NCBI GenBank assembly: GCA_034927505.1 | Contig: JAYFPY010000004.1 | Span: 34,076 to 98,075 of the forward strand | DNA length: 64,000 nt | Direction: 5' to 3' | Source: RUG100 sp034927505 | GTDB taxonomy: Bacteria > Bacillota > Clostridia > Peptostreptococcales > Anaerovoracaceae | Part shown: positions 52,242 through 61,566 of the stretch, in pieces | Position numbering within the stretch: position 1 is the stretch's first letter | Layout of the letters: each line of letters starts with the position of its first letter | Translations under genes and position numbers: made by a program | Notes under the pieces: model-generated | What the model was told of the DNA's origin: nothing | The model's input: only the letters and a program-made list of their open reading frames with translations | The model's database searches: none

Positions 52242-53357
52242 TCAGACAGAAGGTATCCTTACAGGAAGTATCAGATATTCATAGCTGTTCCCCTCAAGAG
52301 GTTTAAGGATACATGGAGTTGTAGAAGTATTGAACTCCATAACTATATTCTCATCTTCTATTACTTTTAATGCATCCATAACATATTTAGAATTGAATCC
52401 TATCTCCAGGTCTTCTCCTTCTTTATCCATCATTATTTCTTCTTTTACTTTTCCTTCTTCGGATGTAGAAGAAATGCTCAGAAGGTTTTCTTCCAATTCA
52501 AATTTAATAAGATTATTTTTACCCTCTTTAGCTAAAAGAGAAGCTCTTTCTATAGAGGCCAGTAATTCATTTTTATCTATTACCATAGTAGTATTTTTTT
52601 CTTTTGGAAGAATATCTTTATATTTTATAAATTCTCCTTCAAGAAGTCTTACTACAACTTTTGTTTTTTCCAGCAGCATAACTGCTTTTTTATCACTGAC
52701 AATAAAGTTTACGTCTTCGTCACTTTCTGTTTCTGATAATATTTTACTTATCTCATTTAATTTTTTTGCAGATATAATTATGTTTTCTTCTTTTTCAGAA
52801 GACATCTTTTCTCTGGCAACAGCCATTCTGAACCCGTCAAGTGCAGCCATATTGAATGAATCTTTTTCCAGTTCCATCAGTACGCCTACTATTATTCCTT
52901 TTGATTCATCTATACTGGCACAGAAATGAGTTTTTCTTATCATATCTTTAAGCATATCTTTATTAAAAGAAAGTTGAGCTTTTACATCTTTTATATCTCC
53001 TATATTCGGAAACTCATCAGCTGTCATTCCAATTATATTGAATTCTGAAGAAAGTGTTTTTATATTTACAGATCCGTCTTCATTCAATTTTATGATAATT
53101 TCTTCATTTGGAAGTTTTCTTATAATATCACCAAATAATTTTGCCGCTACTACTGTAGATCCACTTTCCTCTACGTTTGCATCAATTATCTTTTCTATAC
53201 TCATATCCATATCAGATGCTGTCATAGTAAGCTTGTTATCCTCAGTTGCTGTAAGAAGAATGCCTTTTAGTACAGGAATGGTAGTTCTTGTAGTTATTGC
53301 TTTTGATACAGTATTCAAGCATTTTGCCAGTGTTTGTTGATTACATTTAAATTTCAT
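52242..53357 (-). CDS. dnaN: DNA polymerase III sliding clamp
   Basis: This 371-residue beta clamp has MKFKCNQQTLAKCLNTVSKAIT, TIPVLKGILL, DEFPNI and the C-terminal YLILPVR. The ATG at 53357 has GGAGGG just upstream. The spacer toward dnaA holds the origin unwinding motifs. Confidence 0.96.
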   Translation of the reverse strand: MKFKCNQQTLAKCLNTVSKAITTRTTIPVLKGILLTATEDNKLTMTASDMDMSIEKIIDANVEESGSTVVAAKLFGDIIRKLPNEEIIIKLNEDGSVNIKTLSSEFNIIGMTADEFPNIGDIKDVKAQLSFNKDMLKDMIRKTHFCASIDESKGIIVGVLMELEKDSFNMAALDGFRMAVAREKMSSEKEENIIISAKKLNEISKILSETESDEDVNFIVSDKKAVMLLEKTKVVVRLLEGEFIKYKDILPKEKNTTMVIDKNELLASIERASLLAKEGKNNLIKFELEENLLSISSTSEEGKVKEEIMMDKEGEDLEIGFNSKYVMDALKVIEDENIVMEFNTSTTPCILKPLEGNSYEYLILPVRIPSV

Positions 53358-53379
53358 AATACCCTCCAAATTTTTTGTT

Positions 53380-53526
53380 TATTATTATATATATTCTTAG
53401 TAGTAATAGTAGTAGGGGCTGTGGATATTGTGGAAAACCCATGTACATATTTAAAATCCAACGATTCCACCTGTGTATAACATGTGCATAAGTGTTCATT
53501 ATTTATTCACATCGATTGTTTATAAC
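53380..53526. other. oriC: oriC unwinding region: DnaA-trios and DnaA boxes between dnaA and dnaN
   Basis: An AT-rich tract (53371-53396) leads into six trinucleotides TAG TAG TAA TAG TAG TAG (53398-53415), GGGC (53416-53419) and a DnaA box TGTGGATAT (53420-53428). More box-like sites are TGTGTATAA (53472-53480), TGTGCATAA (53483-53491), TTATTCACA (53503-53511) and TGTTTATAA (53517-53525). The order box, GC step, trios, AT tract is that of the B. subtilis basal unwinding system, where DnaA moves from the box onto the trios to open the strands. Confidence 0.8.
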
Positions 53527-54870
53527 TTATTTTTCATTGATTATTGCTTTGAGATCTATTATATCATTTTTAAGCGATTCGTTCTCTGTCATTTCGCCGG
53601 ATATTTTTTTATGGGCATGCAAAACTGTTGTATGATCTCTGCCTCCAAAGGCCTCGCCTATTTTAGGAAGAGAATTGTCTGTAAGCTCCTTTGAAAGATA
53701 CATGGCGATCTGCCTTGGAAAAGAAATATTTCTGTTTCTTTTAGCTGAGTCCATATCTTTTATGCTTATTCCATAATATTTTGATACAGTTTTCTTTATT
53801 CCGTTGATAGATATTTTCATTTCACTGCTGGAAATCATATCTTTCAGTATTTCTTTTGCAAGCACAGTGTTTATAGGCTTTTTTAGAAGAGTAGAAAAGC
53901 TGATTATTCTTGTAAATGCGCCTTCTAGCTCTCTTACATTCATTTTGATTTTTTCTGCTATAAGAGAAATGACATCTTTCACATCTTCTGTGATTTCAAT
54001 ATTTTCCGCAGTTGCTTTATTCATTAATATTGCGACTCTGGTTTCATAATCCGGAGGTTGTATATCTGCAGATACACTCCATAAAAACCTGGAAGTAAGC
54101 CGTTCGTCCAGACTTGTTAGTTTTTGAGGAGGTCTGTCAGATGATATTATGATTTGTTTATTTCTATCATATAAGGCATTGAAAGTATGGAAAAATTCTT
54201 CCTGAGTTCTGTCTTTTCCTTCTATGAACTGTATATCGTCTATTAACAATACATCTATATTTCTATACTTCTTTTTAAATGATCCTATTTCTTTGTCTCG
54301 CAGTGCGTTTATAAGTTCATTTGTGAACATTTCTGAAGAAACATAAAGTATTTTTTTATTATCAAAATTATTTAGTATATAGTGACCTATTGCATGCATC
54401 AAATGAGTTTTACCAAGTCCGCTGCCCCCATATAAAAATAAAGGGTTATATTGTTTTGCAGGTGATTCTGCAACAGCTAAAGCAGCAGAATAAGCAAACT
54501 CGTTATTTGGACCTACTACAAATGAATCAAAATTAAATCTTGGATTAAGATAATATTCTTCTACCAGATCGTTATCAGCGGAAGATCCGTCTACAGATTC
54601 AGGTTTTGGTGATGGTTTTGTTTCCGCCAGTTCCAGAGCAACATTATACTGATTTTGAAATATGTATTCTACAGCGCCTTGAAGAAGAGGTTTATATCTG
54701 TCTTCAATTGTGTTGTATATGAATTCATTATCTGTCTCAACATGTAGTATATTTTGCTTTTCATCTATAGAAGTAGCTTTTAATGATTCAAACCATGCTT
54801 CGTATACGGTTTTTGAAAGATCCTGTCTTAGCATTTCCAATGTTTTTTCCCAATTACTTTGTAAAGTCAT
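53527..54870 (-). CDS. dnaA: Chromosomal replication initiator DnaA
   Basis: This 447-residue AAA+ protein has domain I (NWEKTLEMLRQDLSKTVYEAWFESL), NPLFLYGGSGLGKTHLMHAIGHY (Walker A), VLLIDDIQFIEGK (Walker B) and domain IV with GGRDHTTVLHAHKKI. The ATG at 54870 is chosen because MTLQSNWEK matches the family start; an in-frame extension to 54930 crosses the promoter. Confidence 0.97.
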   Translation of the reverse strand: MTLQSNWEKTLEMLRQDLSKTVYEAWFESLKATSIDEKQNILHVETDNEFIYNTIEDRYKPLLQGAVEYIFQNQYNVALELAETKPSPKPESVDGSSADNDLVEEYYLNPRFNFDSFVVGPNNEFAYSAALAVAESPAKQYNPLFLYGGSGLGKTHLMHAIGHYILNNFDNKKILYVSSEMFTNELINALRDKEIGSFKKKYRNIDVLLIDDIQFIEGKDRTQEEFFHTFNALYDRNKQIIISSDRPPQKLTSLDERLTSRFLWSVSADIQPPDYETRVAILMNKATAENIEITEDVKDVISLIAEKIKMNVRELEGAFTRIISFSTLLKKPINTVLAKEILKDMISSSEMKISINGIKKTVSKYYGISIKDMDSAKRNRNISFPRQIAMYLSKELTDNSLPKIGEAFGGRDHTTVLHAHKKISGEMTENESLKNDIIDLKAIINEK

Positions 54871-54907
54871 AATATTTATCCCCGTTCTTTTGTTAGATTG
54901 TATATCT

Positions 54908-54937
54908 ATAATAACGAAAAAGTTATCCACAGGTCAA
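54908..54937 (-). promoter_or_regulatory. dnaA promoter with DnaA box in its spacer
   Basis: Minus-strand TTGACC (54937-54932), an 18-bp spacer and TATTAT (54913-54908). A perfect DnaA box (54923-54931) lies inside the spacer, so DnaA binding would block polymerase: autorepression. Confidence 0.6.
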
Positions 54938-54997
54938 TAGCAAATTTATATCCGCCATTTTTATTAAATCACAGGTTTATACACAACCTGTGGATAT
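54923..54997. other. oriC: DnaA box cluster upstream of dnaA
   Basis: TTATCCACA at 54923-54931 is a perfect consensus box. TTATACACA at 54977-54985 and the inverted TGTGGATAT at 54989-54997 follow. They form the second half of a bipartite origin around dnaA. The remainder up to 55090 is AT-rich with no further clear motif. Confidence 0.75.
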
Positions 54998-55096
54998 TTT
55001 TATTAACTTAATTCACAACACCACAATATATAGCATTATATAATAAAACCGGCACGTTAAAACAGTAAAAAATATTTTTATGAAGGGTTAATTTCA

Positions 55097-55125
55097 TTGA
55101 CATAGCAATCTTCAGCGATTATAAT
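55097..55125 (+). promoter_or_regulatory. Promoter of the rpmH-rnpA operon
   Basis: TTGACA (55097-55102), 17-bp spacer, TATAAT (55120-55125): a perfect vegetative promoter about 75 bp before rpmH. Confidence 0.85.
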
Positions 55126-55207
55126 TATGAGACATGTGTTTGCAGATTGAAATTGAGATCTGCAGCAGAAATACAACACAAATAATTATCAAGGAGGTGT
55201 ATACAAA

Positions 55208-55342
55208 ATGAAAATGACTTTTCAGCCAAAAACCAGACAGAGAAAAAAAGAACATGGTTTTAGAAAGAGAATGAGAACCAAGAATGGTAGAAACATCATT
55301 AAAAAGAGAAGAGCCAGAGGAAGAAAAAAACTGTCTGCTTAG
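55208..55342 (+). CDS. rpmH: 50S ribosomal protein L34
   Basis: This 44-residue basic protein starts MKMTFQPKTRQRKKEHGFRK and ends RARGRKKLSA, the full conserved L34. A strong AAGGAGGTG precedes the ATG. First gene of the rightward origin operon. Confidence 0.97.
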   Translation: MKMTFQPKTRQRKKEHGFRKRMRTKNGRNIIKKRRARGRKKLSA

Positions 55343-55351
55343 TGTGAAAAT

Positions 55352-55684
55352 ATGCTGAGACAGGATGTTTTACGCGGGGAAAAACGTTTTTCCGCAGTTT
55401 ATAACAAAGGAAAATCTGCAGGAAGCAAATATGTTGTTGTTTTTTATAAAAAGAATAACATGGAGTTCAACCGTATTGCTTTTCTGGCAAGCAAGAAAGT
55501 GGGAAATGCAGTGGCTCGCAACAGAGCCAGAAGGCTGATGAAAGAGAGCGTCAGAAGTATTGAACCTTTGAAATTCAAAGGGTATGATGTTATCTTCATA
55601 GCCAGAAACACGATCAACAAACGGAAATGTGCGGATGTGAAAAAATCTATTGAAGCCGCAATAAAAAGAACTGATCTGAAGTAG
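55352..55684 (+). CDS. rnpA: Ribonuclease P protein component
   Basis: This 110-residue RNA-binding protein assists the RNase P RNA in tRNA 5' maturation. It has the RNR motif region ASKKVGNAVARNRARRLMKESVR. There is no clear Shine-Dalgarno; it starts 9 bp after rpmH, so coupling is likely. Confidence 0.95.
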   Translation: MLRQDVLRGEKRFSAVYNKGKSAGSKYVVVFYKKNNMEFNRIAFLASKKVGNAVARNRARRLMKESVRSIEPLKFKGYDVIFIARNTINKRKCADVKKSIEAAIKRTDLK

Positions 55685-55695
55685 AAGGTGGTTTT

Positions 55696-55905
55696 TTGAA
55701 AAAAATAATTATTTTTTTAATAAAGGTATATCAGAAATGTATTTCGCCTTTATTTCCACCTACTTGTCGGTTCTACCCTACCTGTTCAACGTATTTTATC
55801 CAAGCCCTGGAAAAATATGGTTTTTTTAAAGGTAGTTTTTTAGGAATCAAGAGGGTTTTAAGGTGCAATCCTTTTAATCCCGGAGGATACGATCCTCTAA
55901 AGTAA
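55696..55905 (+). CDS. yidD: Membrane insertion efficiency factor YidD
   Basis: This 69-residue protein starts with TTG after AAGGTGG. It has the family core YQKCISPLFPPTCRFYPTCSTYFIQALEKYG and CNPFNPGGYDPL. It helps YidC insert membrane proteins. Confidence 0.93.
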   Translation: MKKIIIFLIKVYQKCISPLFPPTCRFYPTCSTYFIQALEKYGFFKGSFLGIKRVLRCNPFNPGGYDPLK

Positions 55906-55917
55906 TCGGAGGAATTA

Positions 55918-56619
55918 ATGGACACAATTATTGGAGTTATAGCAAAACCCCTTGGTCTGCTGCTCAGTTGGCTTTACGACTTGACCGGCGTTTATGGGAT
56001 AGCGCTTATAATATTGACTCTGATTGTAAAACTTTGTCTGTATCCGCTTTATGCAAAGCAGATAAAATCTACTGCAGGTATGAGCAAGATACAGCCTAAG
56101 ATGAAGGCTTTACAACAAAAATATGCTAACGATAAAGAAACTCTGAATATTAAGATGGCAGAGTTGTATAAAGAAGAAAAATTTAATCCTATGGCAGGCT
56201 GTCTGCCTATGGTAATCCAAATGCCTATTATTTTCGGGCTGTTTGCATTACTCAGGAACCCATTGAATTATATTTCTAACGATAATATGCTGTTTGGTAT
56301 TCACCAGTCATTCTTATGGATGGTGGATTTGAGTCAGCCGGATAAATGGATATTGCCTATCGCAGCAGGGATAGCAACTTTTATTTCATTTTCTATGACT
56401 CAACAGCAGCAGGCAGGAGTTGCAGCAGCAGGCGGAACAGGTGGAATGATGAAAATGATGAAATACATTTTCCCTGTAATGATTGTAATGATGGGAAGAT
56501 CTTTCCCTGCAGGACTTGCTATTTATTGGTGTTTGGGACAGGTTGTCCAGATCTTCTTTAATCTTAGAATGAACGTGATCAGAAAAAGGATTTTAGAAGA
56601 AGGAGGTAAGAAAAAATAA
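55918..56619 (+). CDS. yidC: YidC/Oxa1-family membrane insertase
   Basis: This 233-residue protein has about five helices and the core GIALIILTLIVKLCLYPLYAKQIKS with the membrane Lys, then GCLPMVIQMPIIFGLFALLRN and FPAGLAIYWCLGQVVQIFF. It lacks the lipoprotein signal of Bacillus SpoIIIJ, starting near the first helix as in many clostridia. Overlaps jag (TAATG). Confidence 0.94.
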   Translation: MDTIIGVIAKPLGLLLSWLYDLTGVYGIALIILTLIVKLCLYPLYAKQIKSTAGMSKIQPKMKALQQKYANDKETLNIKMAELYKEEKFNPMAGCLPMVIQMPIIFGLFALLRNPLNYISNDNMLFGIHQSFLWMVDLSQPDKWILPIAAGIATFISFSMTQQQQAGVAAAGGTGGMMKMMKYIFPVMIVMMGRSFPAGLAIYWCLGQVVQIFFNLRMNVIRKRILEEGGKKK

Positions 56620-57437
56620 TGGATTACTCAGAGAAATACGGAAACAGTGTAGAAGAAGCCGTAGAATTAGCACTTAAAGATTTAAAGGCTACACGCGACC
56701 AGGTTGAAATTTCAGTACTTGAAGAGCCGTCAAAAGGTTTTTTGGGAATAGGGTCGAAACTGGCGAAAGTCAGAGTAGAAGTAAAAGAGCCGATAAAAGC
56801 AGAACCGAAAGCTGCTGTGGCAGAACCTGAAGAGAAACCTTCTTTTAAAGAAAATACAGACAGTGTAAGAACAGAGAAGAAGCAGGAAGCCAGACCGGAG
56901 AGAAAATTCAACAAAAGAGATAATGATGACAGAAGGCCGGAAAGAAAGCTGAAGAAATCGATCGTAGGAAACAGACCGGATGATTTGACAGAGGTAACGG
57001 ATCATAAGATTCTTGATTTTCTCAAAGAGACTACTGAAAAGATGGGGCTGGAGCTGTCATTCAAAGCACAAAAAAACGATGAAAACATTTATGTTGATAT
57101 TGAAGGAAAAGATGCAGGCACTATAATAGGAAAAAGAGGTCAGACTCTTGATGCTATTCAGTATCTTACAAGTCTGGTGATAAACAAAGAAAATCAACAG
57201 TATATAAGAGTTGTTCTGGATGCTGAAAACTACAGAGCAAAAAGAGAAAAGACTCTTGAGCAGCTTGCGGACAGATTGGCGGGCAAAGTTGTGAAAACTA
57301 AGAGACCTGTTAGACTGGAACCTATGAACCCATATGAAAGAATGGTTATTCATGCGACTCTTCAGGGAGATGAAAGAGTAATAACCAGGAGCGAGGGCGA
57401 TGAGCCTTACCGAAGGGTAATAATTGAATTAAAATAA
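56619..57437 (+). CDS. jag: Jag/KhpB RNA-binding protein
   Basis: This 272-residue protein has the Jag-N domain (VEEAVELALKDLKATRDQVEISVLEEPSKGFLGIGSK), a charged linker (about 65-120), a KH domain (DAGTIIGKRGQTLDAIQYL) and an R3H domain (RLEPMNPYERMVIHATLQ). KhpB binds RNA with KhpA and affects cell elongation. Confidence 0.93.
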   Translation: MDYSEKYGNSVEEAVELALKDLKATRDQVEISVLEEPSKGFLGIGSKLAKVRVEVKEPIKAEPKAAVAEPEEKPSFKENTDSVRTEKKQEARPERKFNKRDNDDRRPERKLKKSIVGNRPDDLTEVTDHKILDFLKETTEKMGLELSFKAQKNDENIYVDIEGKDAGTIIGKRGQTLDAIQYLTSLVINKENQQYIRVVLDAENYRAKREKTLEQLADRLAGKVVKTKRPVRLEPMNPYERMVIHATLQGDERVITRSEGDEPYRRVIIELK

Positions 57438-57450
57438 TGATTTTATAAAG

Positions 57451-57480
57451 CCCGTGGTTAATATCACGGGTTTTGTAATT
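57451..57480 (+). terminator. Terminator after jag
   Basis: CCCGTG-GTTAATAT-CACGGG is followed by TTTTGTAATT. It splits the rpmH-jag operon from mnmE, perhaps only partially since mnmE starts 25 bp later. Confidence 0.65.
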
Positions 57481-57504
57481 TTTGAGGTAACTTTTGAGGT
57501 AATT

Positions 57505-58869
57505 ATGGCGGATACTATTGCGGCCATCAGCACTGCATTCGGTGAAGGTGGGATAGGAATAATAAGAATAAGCGGAGATGATGCGGAACAGATATTGAAA
57601 AAAATATTTGTTTCTGATTCGCAATTGCAGAACAGACGAATGACTTACGGCAGGATAGTGGATCCAAGAGATGGATCGACGGTAGATGAAGTACTGGCAG
57701 TATTCATGAAAGCACCTTTCACATATACCTGTGAGGATGTTGCAGAAATCAACTGCCACGGCAGTGTCGTATCATTGAGAAAAACCCTGGCCTTGTGTTA
57801 TTGGGCAGGAGCAATACCGGCCCAGCCGGGAGAGTTTACAAAGAGAGCGTTTCTCAACGGCAGACTGGATCTGTCTCAGGCGGAAGCAGTAATAGATGTT
57901 ATACGCGCAAAGACAGACAAGACTTTTGATGTTGCTGTAGGACAGTTAGAGGGAAGTCTGTCTGAAGCAATAAATAGCATAAGAAAAGACATACTGGATA
58001 TTCTTGTTAATATCACTGTAAATATAGATTATCCTGATGAAGATATAGAGGAAATCCTATATGCGGATCTGCAAGACAGCTTATTGGCAATAAGCGATAA
58101 GATAGGCGGGCTCCTTGCTTCAGCTGATGCGGGCAAGATAATCCGTGATGGATTAAAGGTTTCTATAATAGGCAGGCCAAATGTGGGAAAATCCTCTTTG
58201 ATGAACGGGCTTCTTCGGGAGACACGTGCTATCGTTACGGAAATACCGGGAACGACAAGGGACACGATTGAGGAAATGATCAGCATAAAAAACATCCCCG
58301 TTATCCTTACTGATACAGCCGGCATCCGGGAAACTGCAGATAAAATAGAAAAAATAGGCATAGAAAAGAGCAAGCAGAGCTTCAATGAATCCGACCTTGT
58401 GATTTTTATGCTTGATGTAAGCACTCCTCTCAGTGATGAAGACAAAGAGCTGATGAAATATGCTGCGGGAAGAAAAACAATTTTGCTGGCAAATAAACAG
58501 GATCTCGGAACTGTAATAACTGAAAACGAGATAAATAAGTATATGCCGGATGCCAAAATTATCTGGACATCAATGAAGGATCCGGGCAGTATTGAAACGG
58601 TGGAAGCCGAGATCGAGGCGCTGGTATATGAGGGTCTAGTAAGCCAGAACAACAGCTTGATGGTTACCAATGCACGCCATGCGGACCTTCTTGAAAAAAG
58701 CAAATCGTCAATAGGCGATGCATTAGTAATGACAAGGGCTGAAGAGGCGTTGGAGTTTATTGAAGTTGATATTAAAAGGAGCTATGAACTCCTTGGAGAA
58801 ATAATAGGAGAAAGCATAAACGAGGACATAATAAACGAAGTATTTGCCCGTTTTTGTTTAGGTAAGTAA
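57505..58869 (+). CDS. mnmE: tRNA modification GTPase MnmE
   Basis: This 454-residue protein has an N-terminal folate-binding part (ADTIAAISTAFGEGGIGIIRISG, AEINCHGS), G domain GRPNVGKSSLMNGLL and DTAGIRET, and the C-terminal CLGK with the catalytic Cys. With MnmG it makes the cmnm5 modification at U34. The ATG at 57505 follows GAGGT. Confidence 0.95.
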   Translation: MADTIAAISTAFGEGGIGIIRISGDDAEQILKKIFVSDSQLQNRRMTYGRIVDPRDGSTVDEVLAVFMKAPFTYTCEDVAEINCHGSVVSLRKTLALCYWAGAIPAQPGEFTKRAFLNGRLDLSQAEAVIDVIRAKTDKTFDVAVGQLEGSLSEAINSIRKDILDILVNITVNIDYPDEDIEEILYADLQDSLLAISDKIGGLLASADAGKIIRDGLKVSIIGRPNVGKSSLMNGLLRETRAIVTEIPGTTRDTIEEMISIKNIPVILTDTAGIRETADKIEKIGIEKSKQSFNESDLVIFMLDVSTPLSDEDKELMKYAAGRKTILLANKQDLGTVITENEINKYMPDAKIIWTSMKDPGSIETVEAEIEALVYEGLVSQNNSLMVTNARHADLLEKSKSSIGDALVMTRAEEALEFIEVDIKRSYELLGEIIGESINEDIINEVFARFCLGK

Positions 58870-58870
58870 T

Positions 58871-60754
58871 ATGAGTGAAGAATATGTAATGGGACGATAT
58901 GATGTCATTGTGATCGGTGCAGGTCACGCCGGATGCGAGGCTGCTCTTGCTTCTGCAAGAATGGGAAAAAGCACTTTGCTGGTGGCAATTAATCTAGAAT
59001 CCGTGGCAATGATGCCCTGCAATCCATCTATTGGAGGAACGGGAAAAGGTCATCTGGTCAGGGAGATCGATGCTCTCGGCGGCGAGATGGGTGTGAATAT
59101 AGATAAGACTATGATACAGATGAGGATGCTGAACACAGCCAAAGGGCCGGCTGTCCATTCCCTGCGTGCGCAGGCTGACAAGCACCTCTACCATCTTGAA
59201 ATGAAAAAAACAATTGAAACTACGCCCGGACTGGACCTGAAACAGGGAGAAGCAGCCGAACTGATCGTTGCTGACGGCAATATCAAGGGAATTAAACTCA
59301 CTACCCACGCAATATATGAAGCAGATGCAGTGATATTGTGCACCGGCACTTTTTTGCGGGGGCGCGTTTTTATTGGCGACAGCAATTACAGTAGCGGACC
59401 AAACGGACTGGCTCCTTCTGTTGAACTGGCGAAAAACCTTAAAGAGATCGGTCTGCCTCTTAGGAGATTCAAGACGGGGACCCCTGCAAGAGCTTTGGGA
59501 AAAAGCCTTGACTTTTCAAAAATGGAGGAACAGAAAGGTGATGAAATGATTACCCCCTTCTCTTTTATGAACGATGAAATCGAAAAAGAGCAGGTCTCTT
59601 GCTGGCTTACATATACGAATGAAAATACTCATGAGATAATACGCAGGAATCTGAAGAGATCGGCACTTTACGGTGGATACATCGAGGGGATCGGACCCAG
59701 ATACTGCCCCTCTATCGAAGATAAGATCAACAGATTCAAAGATAAAAAAAGGCATCAGCTTTTTGTAGAACCTGAAGGTGTGACAACAGACGAGATGTAT
59801 CTGCAGGGCATGTCCACTTCCCTGCCTGAAGATATACAGCTGGAATTCTACAGCAGCATCCCGGGGCTGGAAAATCTGAAAATCACAAGGCCCGGATATG
59901 CTATAGAATATGACTGCATCGATCCTCTGGATCTCAAGGCAACCCTTGAAAACAAGCGGATTGCAGGCCTTTTCTGTGCCGGTCAGTTCAACGGATCTTC
60001 CGGATATGAGGAAGCCGCTGCACAAGGCCTTATGGCGGGGATAAATGCTGTATTGAAAATCGATGGAAGGGCCCCTTTCATTCTTGATAGAAGTGAAGCA
60101 TACATTGGAGTTCTTATCGATGATCTGGTTTTGAAGGGAACGAATGAGCCTTACAGAATCATGACCAGCAGAGCAGAATATCGTCTGGTGCTGCGCCAAG
60201 ACAATGCAGACGTAAGGCTTACTGAAAAATCGGGAGAGATCGGCCTGGCGACAAAAGAAAGAGTAGACAGGTGTCTGGCCAAGAAAGCCATGGTTGAAAC
60301 GGAGACCAACAGGTTGGAAACATATTTCCCGGAAATCGAAGCTGCAGATGTATTCCTTGAGAAACATGGCAGTACACCGCTGAAAAAGAAGACTTCTCTG
60401 GCTGACCTTCTGAAAAGACCGGAAGTAACTTATGAAAATTCAAAGGAAATCGATCCGGACAGGCCTGATCTTCCCGGGCATGCAGTTGCACAGATACAGG
60501 TACAGATAAAATATAAGGGATACATAGACAAGCAGACTGCACAGATAAAAAAGTTCAAACGTCTTGAAAACAGAGAGCTTCCGGAAGATATGGATTATGA
60601 AAACATACATGGACTGAGGCTGGAAGCAAGGCAAAAGCTTGCAGCCATGAAACCTATGTCCCTGGGTCAGGCATCCAGAATATCGGGAGTTTCACCGGCT
60701 GATATAAATGTGCTGCTGATATGCCTTGAAAGAGAGAAAAGGAGCAACGTCTAA
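58871..60754 (+). CDS. mnmG: tRNA uridine 5-carboxymethylaminomethyl modification enzyme MnmG
   Basis: This 627-residue FAD enzyme has the dinucleotide-binding VIVIGAGHAGCEAALASARMG, NPSIGGTGKGHLVREIDALGG and FCAGQFNGSSGYEEAAAQGLMAG. Partner of MnmE. Its stop overlaps the rsmG start (TAATG). Confidence 0.96.
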   Translation: MSEEYVMGRYDVIVIGAGHAGCEAALASARMGKSTLLVAINLESVAMMPCNPSIGGTGKGHLVREIDALGGEMGVNIDKTMIQMRMLNTAKGPAVHSLRAQADKHLYHLEMKKTIETTPGLDLKQGEAAELIVADGNIKGIKLTTHAIYEADAVILCTGTFLRGRVFIGDSNYSSGPNGLAPSVELAKNLKEIGLPLRRFKTGTPARALGKSLDFSKMEEQKGDEMITPFSFMNDEIEKEQVSCWLTYTNENTHEIIRRNLKRSALYGGYIEGIGPRYCPSIEDKINRFKDKKRHQLFVEPEGVTTDEMYLQGMSTSLPEDIQLEFYSSIPGLENLKITRPGYAIEYDCIDPLDLKATLENKRIAGLFCAGQFNGSSGYEEAAAQGLMAGINAVLKIDGRAPFILDRSEAYIGVLIDDLVLKGTNEPYRIMTSRAEYRLVLRQDNADVRLTEKSGEIGLATKERVDRCLAKKAMVETETNRLETYFPEIEAADVFLEKHGSTPLKKKTSLADLLKRPEVTYENSKEIDPDRPDLPGHAVAQIQVQIKYKGYIDKQTAQIKKFKRLENRELPEDMDYENIHGLRLEARQKLAAMKPMSLGQASRISGVSPADINVLLICLEREKRSNV

Positions 60755-61461
60755 TGGAGATATTAAAAGAGTTTCTGGTAAAAAACAGTATAGACGGGGT
60801 CGATGAGAAATGTGATAAATTCAGGAAGTACATGGACGGCACCCTAGAATGGAATAAAAAGGTAAATATAACAAGAATTACCAATGAAGGAGATTTTGTA
60901 GTCAAACATTTTGTAGATTCTCTCCTGCCGCTTGGCAGTGATGAGATCAGGGATTCGGAACGTATCATTGATATAGGCACCGGCGGCGGCTTTCCCGGAA
61001 TACCGCTTGCGATTGTGTTTCCGGATAAAAAGTTCTATCTGCTCGATTCATCTGCCAAGAGATTGAAAATAATCGATCAGCTGGCGAAAGGGATAGACAT
61101 TACCAACATTGACATCGTACATGGACGAGCCGAGGAACTGGCAAGAAAGGCAGAATATCGAGAGAAGTTTGATCTTGCTGTCAGCAGAGCAGTCGCCAAC
61201 CTTTCTACTTTGTCTGAATACTGTCTTCCTTTTGTAAAGACAGGAGGAGTTTTTATTTCATATAAAGGCCCTACCGGCGACAGCGAACTGGAAGAAGCAG
61301 CTGAAGCAATAAGAATACTTGGTGGGCAGCTGCAGCGTGTTGAAAAAACAGAAGGCACTTTTGGCATGGAGCATCAACTTATATATATAAAAAAGAAAAA
61401 GCCCACAGCGAAAAAGTTTCCGCGCAGCGGCGGAAAGCCGGCAAAAGATCCAATCAGATAA
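60754..61461 (+). CDS. rsmG: 16S rRNA (guanine527-N7)-methyltransferase
   Basis: This 235-residue SAM methyltransferase has IIDIGTGGGFPGIPLAI (SAM motif) and DLAVSRAVANLSTLSEYCLPFVK. Typical last gene of the mnmE-mnmG-rsmG run; a basic C-terminal tail (KKKKPTAKKFPRSGGK) is present. Confidence 0.95.
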   Translation: MEILKEFLVKNSIDGVDEKCDKFRKYMDGTLEWNKKVNITRITNEGDFVVKHFVDSLLPLGSDEIRDSERIIDIGTGGGFPGIPLAIVFPDKKFYLLDSSAKRLKIIDQLAKGIDITNIDIVHGRAEELARKAEYREKFDLAVSRAVANLSTLSEYCLPFVKTGGVFISYKGPTGDSELEEAAEAIRILGGQLQRVEKTEGTFGMEHQLIYIKKKKPTAKKFPRSGGKPAKDPIR

Positions 61462-61468
61462 AATGTAA

Positions 61469-61484
61469 TGTTTCACGTGAAACA
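61469..61484. other. parS: parS centromere site 1
   Basis: TGTTTCACGTGAAACA is a perfect 16-bp match to the bacterial parS consensus, in the intergenic region just before parA. ParB loads here and spreads. Confidence 0.95.
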
Positions 61485-61566
61485 TTATTTAATTATTTAT
61501 AGCACTATCAATGACGATGATGTATAATTAGAGCATAAAGTTATAAAAGAACAAGGAGGAAGTATC

